Assembly: GCA_019285715.1 (NCBI GenBank)
Contig: CP079108.1
Coordinates: forward strand, 1,379,001 to 1,443,000
Reading direction: 5' to 3'
Length of the DNA stretch: 64,000 bases
Origin: Sphingosinicellaceae bacterium
Lineage (GTDB): Bacteria; Pseudomonadota; Alphaproteobacteria; Sphingomonadales; Sphingomonadaceae
Shown here: positions 36,141-45,219 of the stretch, piece by piece
Position numbering within the stretch: the stretch's first letter is position 1
Layout: each line of letters opens with the position of its first letter
Position numbers and translations under genes: made by a program
Notes under the pieces: model-generated
What the model was told of the DNA's origin: nothing
What the model saw: the letters and a program-made list of their open reading frames with translations, nothing else
The model's database searches: none

Positions 36141-38213
36141 ATGAACCCAGGTGATCGCCGCAGCTTCCTGAAGTCGATCGCCGCCCTCACCGCGGCGGGG
36201 ACCCTGCCGGCATCGATCGCCAAGGCGATGGCGCTGCCCGCCAACTCGCGCACCGGCACGATCGCCGATGTCGAGCACATCGTCGTGCTGATGCAGGAGA
36301 ACCGCGCCTTCGACCATTATTTCGGCACCGTTCGAGGCGTCCGTGGCTACGGCGACCCTCGGCCGGTTATGCTGCGGAGCGGCAAGAGCGTGTTCCACCA
36401 GCCGACGCCTGACGGCGCGGGCACGGTGCTGCCGTTCCACATGGACAGCGCGACGACCAGCGGGCCGCTGATCAAGAGCCTCGACCACAGCTGGAAGGGC
36501 GACGCGGCGGAGTGGGCCAATTACGACGTCTGGATCAAGCACAAGACGCCGCTGACGATGGGCTATTTCACCCGCAGCGACATCCCGTTCTATCACGCGC
36601 TGGCCGACGCCTTCACCATCGGCGATGCGTACTATGCCTCGATCCACGGCCCGACCAATCCGAACCGCATGTTCCTGTTCAGCGGCACCAGCGGCCTGTC
36701 GGTCGGCGACGCCGGTAAGCAGGCGGTCGACAATGCCGACGACGGCAACTGGACCGGCGACATGGCGCGCGACAAGCCGGACTTCGTCGCCGCGGGCTGG
36801 ACGACTTACGCCGAGCGGCTGCAGGCCTCGGGTGTCAGCTGGCACGTGTACCAGGAGTTCGACAATTTCGGCGACAACTCGCTGGCCTACTTCAAGAGTT
36901 TCCGCGGCCTCGCGCCCGATCACGAGCTCGCCAAGCGCGGCCGCGCGGTCGTCGCCGGCTCCACCCCGGAGAACGCCGCCGCGAGTTCCTCGCAGCATCT
37001 CGTCGATGCCTTCGCTGCCGACGTCGCCGCCAACCGGCTGCCGCAGGTGTCGTGGATCGTCGCCCCGACCAAATATTCCGAGCATCCCGAGGCCCCGCCC
37101 GCGCTGGGAGAGTCGCTGACCTCGCGGCTGCTCGACGCGCTCACCGCCAATCCCGCAGTCTGGGCAAAGACGGCTTTCATCATCAACTACGACGAGAACG
37201 ACGGCTTCTTCGATCACATGCCGGGCCTGCTGCCCGCGACCCATCGCAAGTTCGGCCTAAGTACCGTCGACACCCGCGGCGAAAGCTACGAGGGCCAGCC
37301 GGTCGGCCTCGGCGTGCGGGTCCCGCTGATCGTCGTCTCGCCTTGGACCCGCGGCGGGTGGGTCAATTCTCAGGTCTTCGACCACACCTCGATCATCCGC
37401 TTCATCGAGCGTCGTTTCGGTGTGATGGAGCCAAACATCAGCCCGTGGCGACGCGCGATCACCGGCGACCTGACCTCGATGTTCGACTTCCGCGACCCCG
37501 ACCGCGCGGCGCTGCAGGGCTTGCCGAGCACCGCCGACGCAATGGCGCGGGTCATCGCCTCGTCGAAGCTGCCGGCCCCGCTGGTCCCGGCGGTACAGTC
37601 GTTGCCAGTTCAGGAAGCCGGGCAGCGGCCAGCGCGCGCATTGCCTTACCGGCTGGCGGTCGACGACATCACGACCAAGGATGGGCAGCCGGGCCTGAGG
37701 CTCGACTTCGTCAACGACGGGAGCGCCGCGGCGGTGTTCGGCGTGTACGCGCCCTCGTCGGGTGCCGACCCATGGTTCTACACCGTCGGCGCGGGCCAGC
37801 GAGTCGACGATCGGCCGCCCGGTCTGGCGATCAAGACGCCCTATGCCATCGCAGTCCACGGCCCGAACGGCTTCCTGCGTGAATTCGCCGGCGATCCGGG
37901 CAGTGCCGTGAAACCCGGTGTCTACGTCGACTATGCGCGCGACCACAGTGCATTGTTGATCACGGTCAGCAACCACGGGGTGGCAGCCTGCACGCTCGCG
38001 ATCCGCCCGCTCGCCTACAGCGCGGCCGCCGTCCGGCAGATCAAGCTCGCACCGGGCGTGACCCAGACGATCCACTATCCGGTCGCGGCGAGCGATCACT
38101 GGTACGACGTCATCGTCGAAGACACCGGTTCGGGCTATTCGCGACGTTTCGCCGGCCATGTCGAGACGGGCCGGCCGAGCCGGTCTGACCCGGCACTCGG
38201 TACAGTCGCCTGA
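36141..38213 (+). CDS. Phosphocholine-specific phospholipase C, Tat-exported
   Basis: 690 residues. A twin-arginine signal (DRRSFLKSIAALTAAGTLPA) is followed by the phosphoesterase domain (VEHIVVLMQENRAFDHYFGT, YASIHGPTNPNRMFLFSGTS, INYDENDGFFDHM). A pair of C-terminal DUF756 domains (about residues 490-680) follows. These enzymes cleave phosphatidylcholine or sphingomyelin outside the cytoplasm and release phosphocholine. I chose the ATG at 36141, which has GGTGAAGG upstream; the GTG at 36129 lacks such a site. It follows soxG closely, so the lipid headgroup supply and its breakdown may be co-transcribed. No phosphocholine phosphatase is seen nearby. Confidence 0.9.
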   Translation: MNPGDRRSFLKSIAALTAAGTLPASIAKAMALPANSRTGTIADVEHIVVLMQENRAFDHYFGTVRGVRGYGDPRPVMLRSGKSVFHQPTPDGAGTVLPFHMDSATTSGPLIKSLDHSWKGDAAEWANYDVWIKHKTPLTMGYFTRSDIPFYHALADAFTIGDAYYASIHGPTNPNRMFLFSGTSGLSVGDAGKQAVDNADDGNWTGDMARDKPDFVAAGWTTYAERLQASGVSWHVYQEFDNFGDNSLAYFKSFRGLAPDHELAKRGRAVVAGSTPENAAASSSQHLVDAFAADVAANRLPQVSWIVAPTKYSEHPEAPPALGESLTSRLLDALTANPAVWAKTAFIINYDENDGFFDHMPGLLPATHRKFGLSTVDTRGESYEGQPVGLGVRVPLIVVSPWTRGGWVNSQVFDHTSIIRFIERRFGVMEPNISPWRRAITGDLTSMFDFRDPDRAALQGLPSTADAMARVIASSKLPAPLVPAVQSLPVQEAGQRPARALPYRLAVDDITTKDGQPGLRLDFVNDGSAAAVFGVYAPSSGADPWFYTVGAGQRVDDRPPGLAIKTPYAIAVHGPNGFLREFAGDPGSAVKPGVYVDYARDHSALLITVSNHGVAACTLAIRPLAYSAAAVRQIKLAPGVTQTIHYPVAASDHWYDVIVEDTGSGYSRRFAGHVETGRPSRSDPALGTVA

Positions 38214-38232
38214 GGCGTTCTCTCGACCCGGT

Positions 38233-38317
38233 GTCATCCCGGGCTTGACCCGGGACCCAGCTAACCCAGCGCTCGGACTCCGTGGTTAGCTGGGTCCCGG
38301 GTCAAGCCCGGGATGAC
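38233..38317. terminator. Large perfect inverted repeat between convergent genes (REP-type, likely bidirectional terminator)
   Basis: The 34-bp arm at 38233-38266 (gtcatcccgggcttgacccg...) is matched exactly in reverse complement at 38284-38317, with a 17-bp loop. It lies between the converging phospholipase C and betA genes. It has no T-run, so it is a REP-family hairpin that probably ends or stabilises both transcripts rather than a classic intrinsic terminator. Confidence 0.75.
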
Positions 38318-38356
38318 AGCGGGGATGGGGCTGAAACACCGCGCCGAAACGTTCGC

Positions 38357-40015
38357 CTAGCGCTGCTGGGTCTGCCAGTCGGGCGCGGTGTAGAACGGCG
38401 CATTCGACGCCGCGAGCATCGGCCGGCCGAGGATGTGGTCGGCACCCTTCTCCCCGATCATGATCGTCGGTGCGTTGAGGTTGCCGGTCGTCACCGAGGG
38501 CATCACCGATGAGTCCACGACCCGCAGCCCGCTGACGCCGCGGACCCGAAGCTGGCTGTCGACCACCGCCATCGGGTCGCCGTCCGCGCCGATCTTGCAC
38601 GTGCACGAGGGGTGGTAGGCGCTCTCGACCTTGTCGCGCACGAAGGCGTCGATCTGTGCGTCGGTGACGACATCGGCACCGGGTTGAAGCTCGCGACCGG
38701 TGTACGGCGCGAGGGCGTTCTGGGCGAAAATCTCGCGGGTCAGGCGGACGCAGGCGCGCATCTCGGTCCAGTCGTCGGCGTGGCTCATGTAGTTGAAGCG
38801 GATGATCGGCTTGTCGCCGGCGTCGGCACTGGCGAGGCGGACATCGCCCCGGCTTTTGGACCGCATCGGCCCGACGTGGGCCTGGAAGCCGTGCCCCTCC
38901 GCCATCGATGTGCCGTCGTAGCTGACCGCGAGCGGCAGGAAGTGGAACTGGATGTCGGGGTAGGGGATGCCGGCGCGGCTGCGAATAAAGCCGCAGCTTT
39001 CGAAGTGGTTGGTGGCGCCGAGGCCGTCCTTGCGCAGCAGCCAGCGCGCGCCGATCGCCAGCTTCGCCAGCGGGTTCATCGACGAGTACAGCGTCACCGG
39101 CTGGGTCGCCTCGACCTGGAAGTAGAACTCGAGATGGTCCTGCAAATTCTCGCCGACGCCGGGCAGGTCGTGGACGACATCGATGCCGTGGCTGCGCAGT
39201 TCGGCAGCCGGGCCGATGCCCGACAGCTTGAGCAGCTGAGGTGAATTGATCGGCCCGCCCGACAGGATCACCTCGCGGCGGGCCTTCGCGACATGCTCGA
39301 CGCCGTCGCGGCGGTAGCGGACGCCGACCGCGCGGCGGTCCTCGAACAGGATGCGGCTGGCGAGGGCATGGGTGACGACGGTGAGGTTCGGGCGGCCCAT
39401 CGCCGGCTTGAGGTAGGCGCTGGCGGCGCTCCACCGGCGGCCGCCGTGGACGGTCATGTCCATGCGGCCGAAGCCTTCCTGCTGCTCGCCGTTGATGTCG
39501 TCGGTGAGGGGGTAGCCGGCCTGTTCCGCGGACTTGACGAAGGCGGTGTAGAGCGGGTTTTCGAGCCGACCGTAGCGGGTGTGCAGCGCGCCATCGCCGC
39601 CGCGATAGGCGTCGCCGCCCTCGTCGCGGGTCTCGGCGCGGCGGAAATAGGGGAGGACGTCGCGGTAGCTCCAGCCGGTCGCGCCGTCGTCGGCCCAGCG
39701 CTCGAAATCCATCGGGTTGCCCCGCACGTAGACGAGGCCGTTGATCGACGACGAGCCGCCGAGCACCTTGCCGCGCGGCGTGTGCAGCTGCCGGCCGCCG
39801 AGGTGCGGCTCGGGCTCGGTCTCGTACTGCCAGTTGTACTTGGCCTTGTTCATCGGGATCGACAGCGCGCTCGGCATCTGGATGAACACTGAGCGGTCCG
39901 AGCCGCCGAACTCGATGACGAGCACCCGGTTGGCCGGGTCCGCGCTGAGCCGGTCGGCGAGGACGCAGCCCGCCGAGCCCGCGCCGACGATGACGAAGTC
40001 GTATTCCTCCGGCAT
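38357..40015 (-). CDS. betA: Choline dehydrogenase
   Basis: This 552-residue GMC oxidoreductase has an N-terminal FAD site ([20 protein letters not shown]), GMC signature 1 ([20 protein letters not shown]) and signature 2 ([17 protein letters not shown]). The C-terminal active site has [10 protein letters not shown] and the conserved histidine/asparagine block in [20 protein letters not shown]. It oxidises choline to betaine aldehyde at the inner membrane. It follows the BetI-BetB gene by a few bases and is co-transcribed with it. The start is ATG 40015 or GTG 40018; the ATG is preferred. Confidence 0.93.
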   Translation of the reverse strand: MPEEYDFVIVGAGSAGCVLADRLSADPANRVLVIEFGGSDRSVFIQMPSALSIPMNKAKYNWQYETEPEPHLGGRQLHTPRGKVLGGSSSINGLVYVRGNPMDFERWADDGATGWSYRDVLPYFRRAETRDEGGDAYRGGDGALHTRYGRLENPLYTAFVKSAEQAGYPLTDDINGEQQEGFGRMDMTVHGGRRWSAASAYLKPAMGRPNLTVVTHALASRILFEDRRAVGVRYRRDGVEHVAKARREVILSGGPINSPQLLKLSGIGPAAELRSHGIDVVHDLPGVGENLQDHLEFYFQVEATQPVTLYSSMNPLAKLAIGARWLLRKDGLGATNHFESCGFIRSRAGIPYPDIQFHFLPLAVSYDGTSMAEGHGFQAHVGPMRSKSRGDVRLASADAGDKPIIRFNYMSHADDWTEMRACVRLTREIFAQNALAPYTGRELQPGADVVTDAQIDAFVRDKVESAYHPSCTCKIGADGDPMAVVDSQLRVRGVSGLRVVDSSVMPSVTTGNLNAPTIMIGEKGADHILGRPMLAASNAPFYTAPDWQTQQR

Positions 40016-40022
40016 CACGGCG

Positions 40023-42059
40023 TCAGTACGGGCAGTCGATGTCGGTCAGCGCGACGTAGACGCTCTTCAGCTGGGTATAATGCTCGATCGCGGCGAGCCC
40101 GTTCTCGCGGCCGAGGCCCGACGACTTCATGCCGCCGAACGGCAGCTCGATCGGGGTGACGTTGTACTGGTTGATCCAGCAGGTGCCGGCCTGGAGGCGG
40201 GCGATGACGCGGTGGGCGCGGGTCAGGTCGCTGGTGAACACCGCCGCCGCGAGGCCGAACTCGGTGGCGTTGGCGCGGGCGATGACCTCCGCCTCGTCGT
40301 CGAAGGCGAGAACGGTCATGACCGGGCCGAAGACCTCGTCGCGGACGATCGCGGCGCGGTCGTCGGCCGCCTCGAAGATCGTCGGCTCGACGAAGTAGCC
40401 GCTGCCTAACAGGCCTTCGGTCAGGCGCCGGCCGCCGATCACCAGCCGGACGCCGTCGCGCTGCGCCCGGGCGATATGCGCCAGCACCGACTCCATGTGG
40501 CTCGCGGTGACCAGCGGCCCAATCTGGGTTTCTGGGTCGAGCGGGTCGCCGATGCGCAGCTTTGCGGTGCGCGCGACCAGGCGCTCGAGGAACTCCTTGA
40601 GGATCGAGCGGTGCACGAACACCCTTGTGCCGTTCGAGCAGACCTGACCGCTCGAATAGAAATTGGCCAGCATCGCGCCCGACACGGCGTTGTCGATCCC
40701 GGCGTCACCGAACACGATCAGCGGCGACTTGCCGCCGAGTTCGAGCGTTACCGCCTTCAGGCCGCGCGCCGCGTCGGCCATCACCGCCTTGCCGGTCGCG
40801 ACCGACCCGGTCACCGAGACCTTGGCGATGTCGGGGTGGGCGACCAGCGCGCGCCCGGTGTCGCCGTAGCCCTGCACGACCTGGAAGATGCCCTCGGGTA
40901 AACCGGCGTCGCGGAACACGCGCTCGAGCTCGATCGCGGTCAGCGGCGTCTGTTCGGCGGGCTTGAAGATCATCGCGTTGCCGCACGCCAGCGCCGGCGC
41001 GGCCTTCCAGCAGGCGATCTGCAGCGGGTAGTTCCACGCCCCGATCCCCGCGACGATGCCGAGCGGCTCACGGCGGGTATAGCCGAACGCGCCCGCACCG
41101 AGGTCGATGTGCTGGCCCGCGATGGTCGCTGCGACCCCGGCATAATATTCGAGGCAATCGGCGCCCGACAGCACGTCGACCGCCAGCGTCTCCTGGATCG
41201 GCTTGCCGGTGTTGAGGGTTTCGAGCCGCGCCAGTTCGGGGTTGCGGTCGCGCAGGAGGTCGGCGGCGCGGCGGAGAATACGGCCGCGCTCGACCGCAGG
41301 CATCGCCGCCCAGCCTGGCTGCGCGGCCTTGGCGCGAGCCACAGCGGCGTCGATCTCGGCGGTGGTGGTCACCCTGATCTCGGCCAGGACCGCGCCCGTC
41401 GCCGGGTTGATCGGCGTGATCGTCGTGGGCTCTGCGGGCCGGTCGGGGACCGCCGCGAGGCTCGCCAGGTGGTTGTCGACGAACGCGGTCAGCAGCGAGC
41501 GCGCGGTGTCGCTGTCGGTCTCGGTCCAGCCCGACAGCGCACCTCGCAACCACACGCCGTCGATCATCGCCGCGATCATCGCGGCAAGCTTGCCGGTCTC
41601 GGCGGCGGGGATCAGCGGGCGCAGCGCGTGTCGCAGGTTGGACAGCATGCGGCGCTGGTAGATGCGCTGGATCCGCCCGAGGCCGGGCGCGTGCAGCACC
41701 TGGCCCCAGAACGCGAGCCACGCCGTGCTGGTGCGCTGGTTGAATTCCTCGACCGCAAGGTTGGCGTCGATGATCGCCTGCAGCCGCGCACGGGGGCCGT
41801 TCGCGGTGCGCAGGTGGTCGAGCACGTTGTCGCGCAGGCGTGAGGCGAGTGCCCGGAAGGCCGCTTCGAGCAGCCGGTTCTTGTCACCGAAATAATGCGC
41901 GACCAGCCCTGCCGACACACCAGCGCGACCGGCGATCTCGGCCAGCGTGGTGTCCACGAAGCCGACCTCGGCCAGACTGTCGATGGTCATCTCGATAAGC
42001 TGGCGCGAGCGCCGGTCGTCGGGCACCGGCACTGCATTCACTGTCGCTCGACGTGCCAC
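40023..42059 (-). CDS. betI-betB: Fused transcriptional repressor BetI and betaine aldehyde dehydrogenase BetB
   Basis: One unbroken 678-residue frame. Residues 1-195 are a TetR repressor of the BetI type ([34 protein letters not shown]). Residues about 212-678 are an aldehyde dehydrogenase with Asn343 in AWNYPL, Glu440 in [10 protein letters not shown] and catalytic Cys474 in [10 protein letters not shown]. It ends with the BetB hallmark [14 protein letters not shown]. The dehydrogenase lacks the usual first 20 or so residues, and there is no start codon at the joint, so these are not two overlapping genes. I chose the GTG at 42059 (GGGGG upstream); longer starts would read through the palindrome at 42069-42086. 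It should oxidise betaine aldehyde and may repress its own promoter. Confidence 0.88.
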   Translation of the reverse strand: MARRATVNAVPVPDDRRSRQLIEMTIDSLAEVGFVDTTLAEIAGRAGVSAGLVAHYFGDKNRLLEAAFRALASRLRDNVLDHLRTANGPRARLQAIIDANLAVEEFNQRTSTAWLAFWGQVLHAPGLGRIQRIYQRRMLSNLRHALRPLIPAAETGKLAAMIAAMIDGVWLRGALSGWTETDSDTARSLLTAFVDNHLASLAAVPDRPAEPTTITPINPATGAVLAEIRVTTTAEIDAAVARAKAAQPGWAAMPAVERGRILRRAADLLRDRNPELARLETLNTGKPIQETLAVDVLSGADCLEYYAGVAATIAGQHIDLGAGAFGYTRREPLGIVAGIGAWNYPLQIACWKAAPALACGNAMIFKPAEQTPLTAIELERVFRDAGLPEGIFQVVQGYGDTGRALVAHPDIAKVSVTGSVATGKAVMADAARGLKAVTLELGGKSPLIVFGDAGIDNAVSGAMLANFYSSGQVCSNGTRVFVHRSILKEFLERLVARTAKLRIGDPLDPETQIGPLVTASHMESVLAHIARAQRDGVRLVIGGRRLTEGLLGSGYFVEPTIFEAADDRAAIVRDEVFGPVMTVLAFDDEAEVIARANATEFGLAAAVFTSDLTRAHRVIARLQAGTCWINQYNVTPIELPFGGMKSSGLGRENGLAAIEHYTQLKSVYVALTDIDCPY

Positions 42060-42068
42060 ATTACCCCC

Positions 42069-42086
42069 ATTGAACCGTCGTTCAAT
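42069..42086. promoter_or_regulatory. Perfect palindrome, likely BetI operator
   Basis: attgaac-cgtc-gttcaat is a perfect 7+4+7 palindrome ending 10 bp before the betI-betB GTG start, between that gene and the divergent choline transporter. Its TTGAAC/GTTCAA halves resemble sites described for BetI-family repressors. Confidence 0.7.
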
Positions 42087-42208
42087 CCGGACTTTACCGA
42101 GTTGCGCGTAAGCAAGATCGCCGCTGTGCAACCCTCTGATTTAAATTACTTGCACATTCTTTGAACATTTAGTCAACTCGGCGACAGGCACGTGCGGGGA
42201 TAGCGCCG

Positions 42209-44017
42209 ATGCGACGACACTGGGACGGATGGGGGTTCGGCCGCTGGGCGATCGCGTTCGCGATGGCGGTGATGGCGACCGGCCCGGCTGGTGCCGCAGA
42301 CCCGCAATCGTGCAATCAGGTCCGGCTCGCGGACGTCGGCTGGGCCGATGTCACGGCGACGACGGCGCTCGCGGCACAGCTGCTCGATGGCCTCGGCTAC
42401 CAGGCGCGGGTGACGGTGTTGTCGACACCCGTGACCTTCAACGGGATGCGCAACGGCGACGTCGACGTCTTCCTCGGCAACTGGATGCCGACCCAGTCCG
42501 CCGACCTGAAACCCTATCTCGCCGACGGCTCGGTCGAGGTCGTCCGCGCCAACCTGAACGATGCGCGCTACACGCTGGCGGTCCCGGCCTATCTCTATGC
42601 TGCAGGGCTGAAGGACTTCACCTCGATTGGTCGCTTCGCGGGCCTGCTCGGGGGCAAGATCTACGGCATCGAGCCCGGCAACGACGGCAACCGCCTGATC
42701 CTCGGCATGATCCGCAAGGACCAGTTCGGCCTCGGCAAGTTCACGCTGATCGAGAGCAGCGAGCAGGGCATGCTGGCGGAGGTCGAGCGTGCCGGCCGCG
42801 ACAAGCGCCTGATCGTCTTCCTCGGCTGGCAGCCGCACCCGATGAACACGCAGTTCGACATGCGCTATCTGTCGGGCGGCGACACCGTGTTCGGGCCGAA
42901 CTTCGGTGGTGCCAAGGTCTACACCAACGTCCGCAAGGGCTATCTCGCGCAGTGCCCCAATGTTGGCCGCCTGCTGCGCAACCTGGTGTTCGAGGTCGGC
43001 GACGAGAATGCGCTGATGGCGGCCGGGATCAAGCTCGGCGACCCCAGCGAAGCAGCACGGAGCTGGCTGCGCAGCCATCCGGCGAAGGTCGAGGCCTGGC
43101 TCGAGGGCGTTCAGGCCGTCGACGGCAAGCCGGGGCAAGCGGCGGTCACCGCCTCGCTCGCGCCTGCGGCGCGCGGCAACCTGATCACCGCCAACAAGAT
43201 CCCGGTCGGGCGGTGGATGAACGATCTCGTCGAGACGATCAAATCGCATGGCAAGGTCTTCGCCTTCATTACGCTGGTCGTCGGCAGCTCGATCGCGGCG
43301 CTGACGGCGCTGCTGATGGCACTGCCGCCGCTGCTGTTCGTGGCGCTGATGGTGGGCCTCGCGTGGTACCTCCGCCGTTCGATCGCGCTCGCAGTCTTCG
43401 TCGCGCTGGCCCTGCTGTTCATCATGAACCAGGGCTATTGGGCGGCGACGATGGAGACGCTGTCGCTGGTGCTGTTCGCCGCCGCGGTGTCGACCGCGAT
43501 CGGGGTGCCGATCGGCATCTGGGGCGGGCATCGGCCCCGCGCCTACGATGCGCTGCGCCCGGTGCTCGACCTGATGCAGACGCTGCCGACGTTCGTCTAC
43601 CTGATCCCGACATTGGTGCTGTTCGGGCTGGGCGTCGTGCCCGGCCTGATCTCGACGATCATCTTCGCGCTGCCGGCCCCCATCCGGCTGACCCAGCTCG
43701 GGATCGCGTCGGTGCCCAAGCCTTTGCTGGAGGCGGGCGAGTCCTTTGGCGCGACGCCGTGGCAGTTGCTGCTCAAGGTCGAGCTGCCGGCGGCGGCGCA
43801 GTCCATCGTCGCGGGCATCACCCAATGCATCATGCTCAGCCTGTCGATGGTGGTGATCGCCGCGCTGGTCGGCGCGGGCGGGCTCGGCGTGCCGGTCGTC
43901 CGTGCGCTCAACACGGTGCAGGTCGGCATGGGCTTCGAGGCCGGTTTCGCCATCGTGCTGCTGGCGATCATCCTCGACCGCATGACCCGCAGCGATGCTA
44001 AGGGGGCGGCCTCGTGA
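42209..44017 (+). CDS. Choline/betaine ABC transporter: substrate-binding protein fused to permease
   Basis: 602 residues. After a signal sequence (about residues 1-29) comes an OpuAC/ChoX-type binding domain to about residue 310, with the aromatic cage candidates Trp45 (ADVGWADV) and Trp92 (GNWMPT). A membrane part follows, with several segments and the permease EAA loop (LLEAGESFGATPWQLLLKVE), like ProW/ChoW. Normally these are separate chains; the fused order is binding protein first. It would import choline, betaine or carnitine. It is divergent from betI-betB and overlaps the ATPase gene by 4 bp (GTGA). Confidence 0.88.
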   Translation: MRRHWDGWGFGRWAIAFAMAVMATGPAGAADPQSCNQVRLADVGWADVTATTALAAQLLDGLGYQARVTVLSTPVTFNGMRNGDVDVFLGNWMPTQSADLKPYLADGSVEVVRANLNDARYTLAVPAYLYAAGLKDFTSIGRFAGLLGGKIYGIEPGNDGNRLILGMIRKDQFGLGKFTLIESSEQGMLAEVERAGRDKRLIVFLGWQPHPMNTQFDMRYLSGGDTVFGPNFGGAKVYTNVRKGYLAQCPNVGRLLRNLVFEVGDENALMAAGIKLGDPSEAARSWLRSHPAKVEAWLEGVQAVDGKPGQAAVTASLAPAARGNLITANKIPVGRWMNDLVETIKSHGKVFAFITLVVGSSIAALTALLMALPPLLFVALMVGLAWYLRRSIALAVFVALALLFIMNQGYWAATMETLSLVLFAAAVSTAIGVPIGIWGGHRPRAYDALRPVLDLMQTLPTFVYLIPTLVLFGLGVVPGLISTIIFALPAPIRLTQLGIASVPKPLLEAGESFGATPWQLLLKVELPAAAQSIVAGITQCIMLSLSMVVIAALVGAGGLGVPVVRALNTVQVGMGFEAGFAIVLLAIILDRMTRSDAKGAAS

Positions 44018-45210
44018 CCGTCGCGCTGGAATTTCGCGACGTCGATATCCTGTTCTGCAAAAGCCGCGGGCGGCGGCGCGAGGCCGACATGGCGCGCGCC
44101 CTGAAGCGGCTCGACGAGGGTGCCGGGCGCGCCGACATCGCCGCCGAGACTGGGGTGGTGCTCGGTGTCTCCGGGGCCAGCCTGACGGTCGAGCAGGGCA
44201 AGATCTCGGTGCTGATGGGGCTATCGGGCTCGGGCAAGTCGACCCTCTTGCGCGCCGCCAACGGCCTCAACCCCGTCACGCGGGGCAACGTCCTGGTTCG
44301 CGACGGCGTCGGTTCCAAGGACATCGCGTCGTGCGGCGAGGGCGTGCTGCGGCACATCCGCCGCTACCGGGTCGCGATGGTGTTCCAGCAATTCGCGCTG
44401 CTGCCGTGGCGGACGGTGCGCGAGAACGTCGCCTTCGGGCTGGAGCTGCGCGGTATGTCGCGCGCCGAGATCGCTGATATCGTCGACGAGCGGCTGGCGC
44501 TGGTCGGGCTCGACAGCTGGGGCGACCGCTATGCCGGCGAGCTGTCGGGAGGCATGCAGCAGCGCGTCGGGCTGGCGCGCGCCTTCGCCACCGATGCCGA
44601 CGTGCTGTTGATGGATGAGCCGTTCTCCGCGCTCGATCCGCTGATCCGCTCCAAGCTGCAGGACGAGCTGCTGAGCCTGCAGGAGCAGGTGCAGAAGACC
44701 ATATTGTTCGTCAGCCACGACCTCGACGAGGCACTCAAGCTGGGCGACCAGGTAACCATCCTCGACGGTGGTCGGATCATCCAGAGCGGCACCGGGGAGG
44801 ATATCGTGCTGCGGCCGGCGACGCGCTACGTCGCCGATTTCGTCCGCCACATGAACCCGTTGAACGTCATGACCGGCGCGTCGGTGATGCGCCACGCCCA
44901 TGCGCTGGCGGTCGCTGACGGCTGCGTCATCCTCGATGATGCCGGTCGCTACCGGCTGGGGTCGGGCGGCGAACTCGACGAACTAAGCGTTGCCGGCGAG
45001 AGCCACGACGTGACGATGGTCGAGGCTCCGGACGACCACGCCGAGTTCCCCGATGGCGTCGTCGCCTGTCCGGCCAGCGTGTCGGTGCGGACCCTGATCC
45101 GCATCTGCGCGGCCTCCGAGCACCCGGTGCTACTGACCGAGGACGGGCGGCTGGTCGGCGTCTGTGCGGGGCGCGATATCCTCAAGGCGCTCGGCGTCGC
45201 GCACGCCTGA
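44014..45210 (+). CDS. choV: Choline/betaine ABC transporter ATP-binding protein
   Basis: 398 residues of the ProV/ChoV family. Walker A is GLSGSGKST (residues 69-77), Q-loop VFQQFALLPW, signature ELSGGMQQRV (about 176-185), Walker B VLLMDEP, and the switch histidine is in LFVSHDLDEALKLG. A C-terminal regulatory extension follows (CBS-like, from about residue 285). It powers the preceding fused binding-protein/permease. A GGGGGCGG tract precedes the GTG start. It converges with betC with a 9-bp gap. Confidence 0.92.
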   Translation: MTVALEFRDVDILFCKSRGRRREADMARALKRLDEGAGRADIAAETGVVLGVSGASLTVEQGKISVLMGLSGSGKSTLLRAANGLNPVTRGNVLVRDGVGSKDIASCGEGVLRHIRRYRVAMVFQQFALLPWRTVRENVAFGLELRGMSRAEIADIVDERLALVGLDSWGDRYAGELSGGMQQRVGLARAFATDADVLLMDEPFSALDPLIRSKLQDELLSLQEQVQKTILFVSHDLDEALKLGDQVTILDGGRIIQSGTGEDIVLRPATRYVADFVRHMNPLNVMTGASVMRHAHALAVADGCVILDDAGRYRLGSGGELDELSVAGESHDVTMVEAPDDHAEFPDGVVACPASVSVRTLIRICAASEHPVLLTEDGRLVGVCAGRDILKALGVAHA

Positions 45211-45219
45211 ACCTAGGCG

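Noticed and set aside
42160-42180. A second BetI-like site (ttgaacatttagtcaa) before the transporter gene
   Set aside because: The halves are not symmetrical enough to call compared with the perfect palindrome at 42069-42086.
42173-43825. 550-codon minus-strand open frame opposite the fused choline transporter
   Set aside because: It is a low-complexity shadow of the real gene with no domain or ribosome site.
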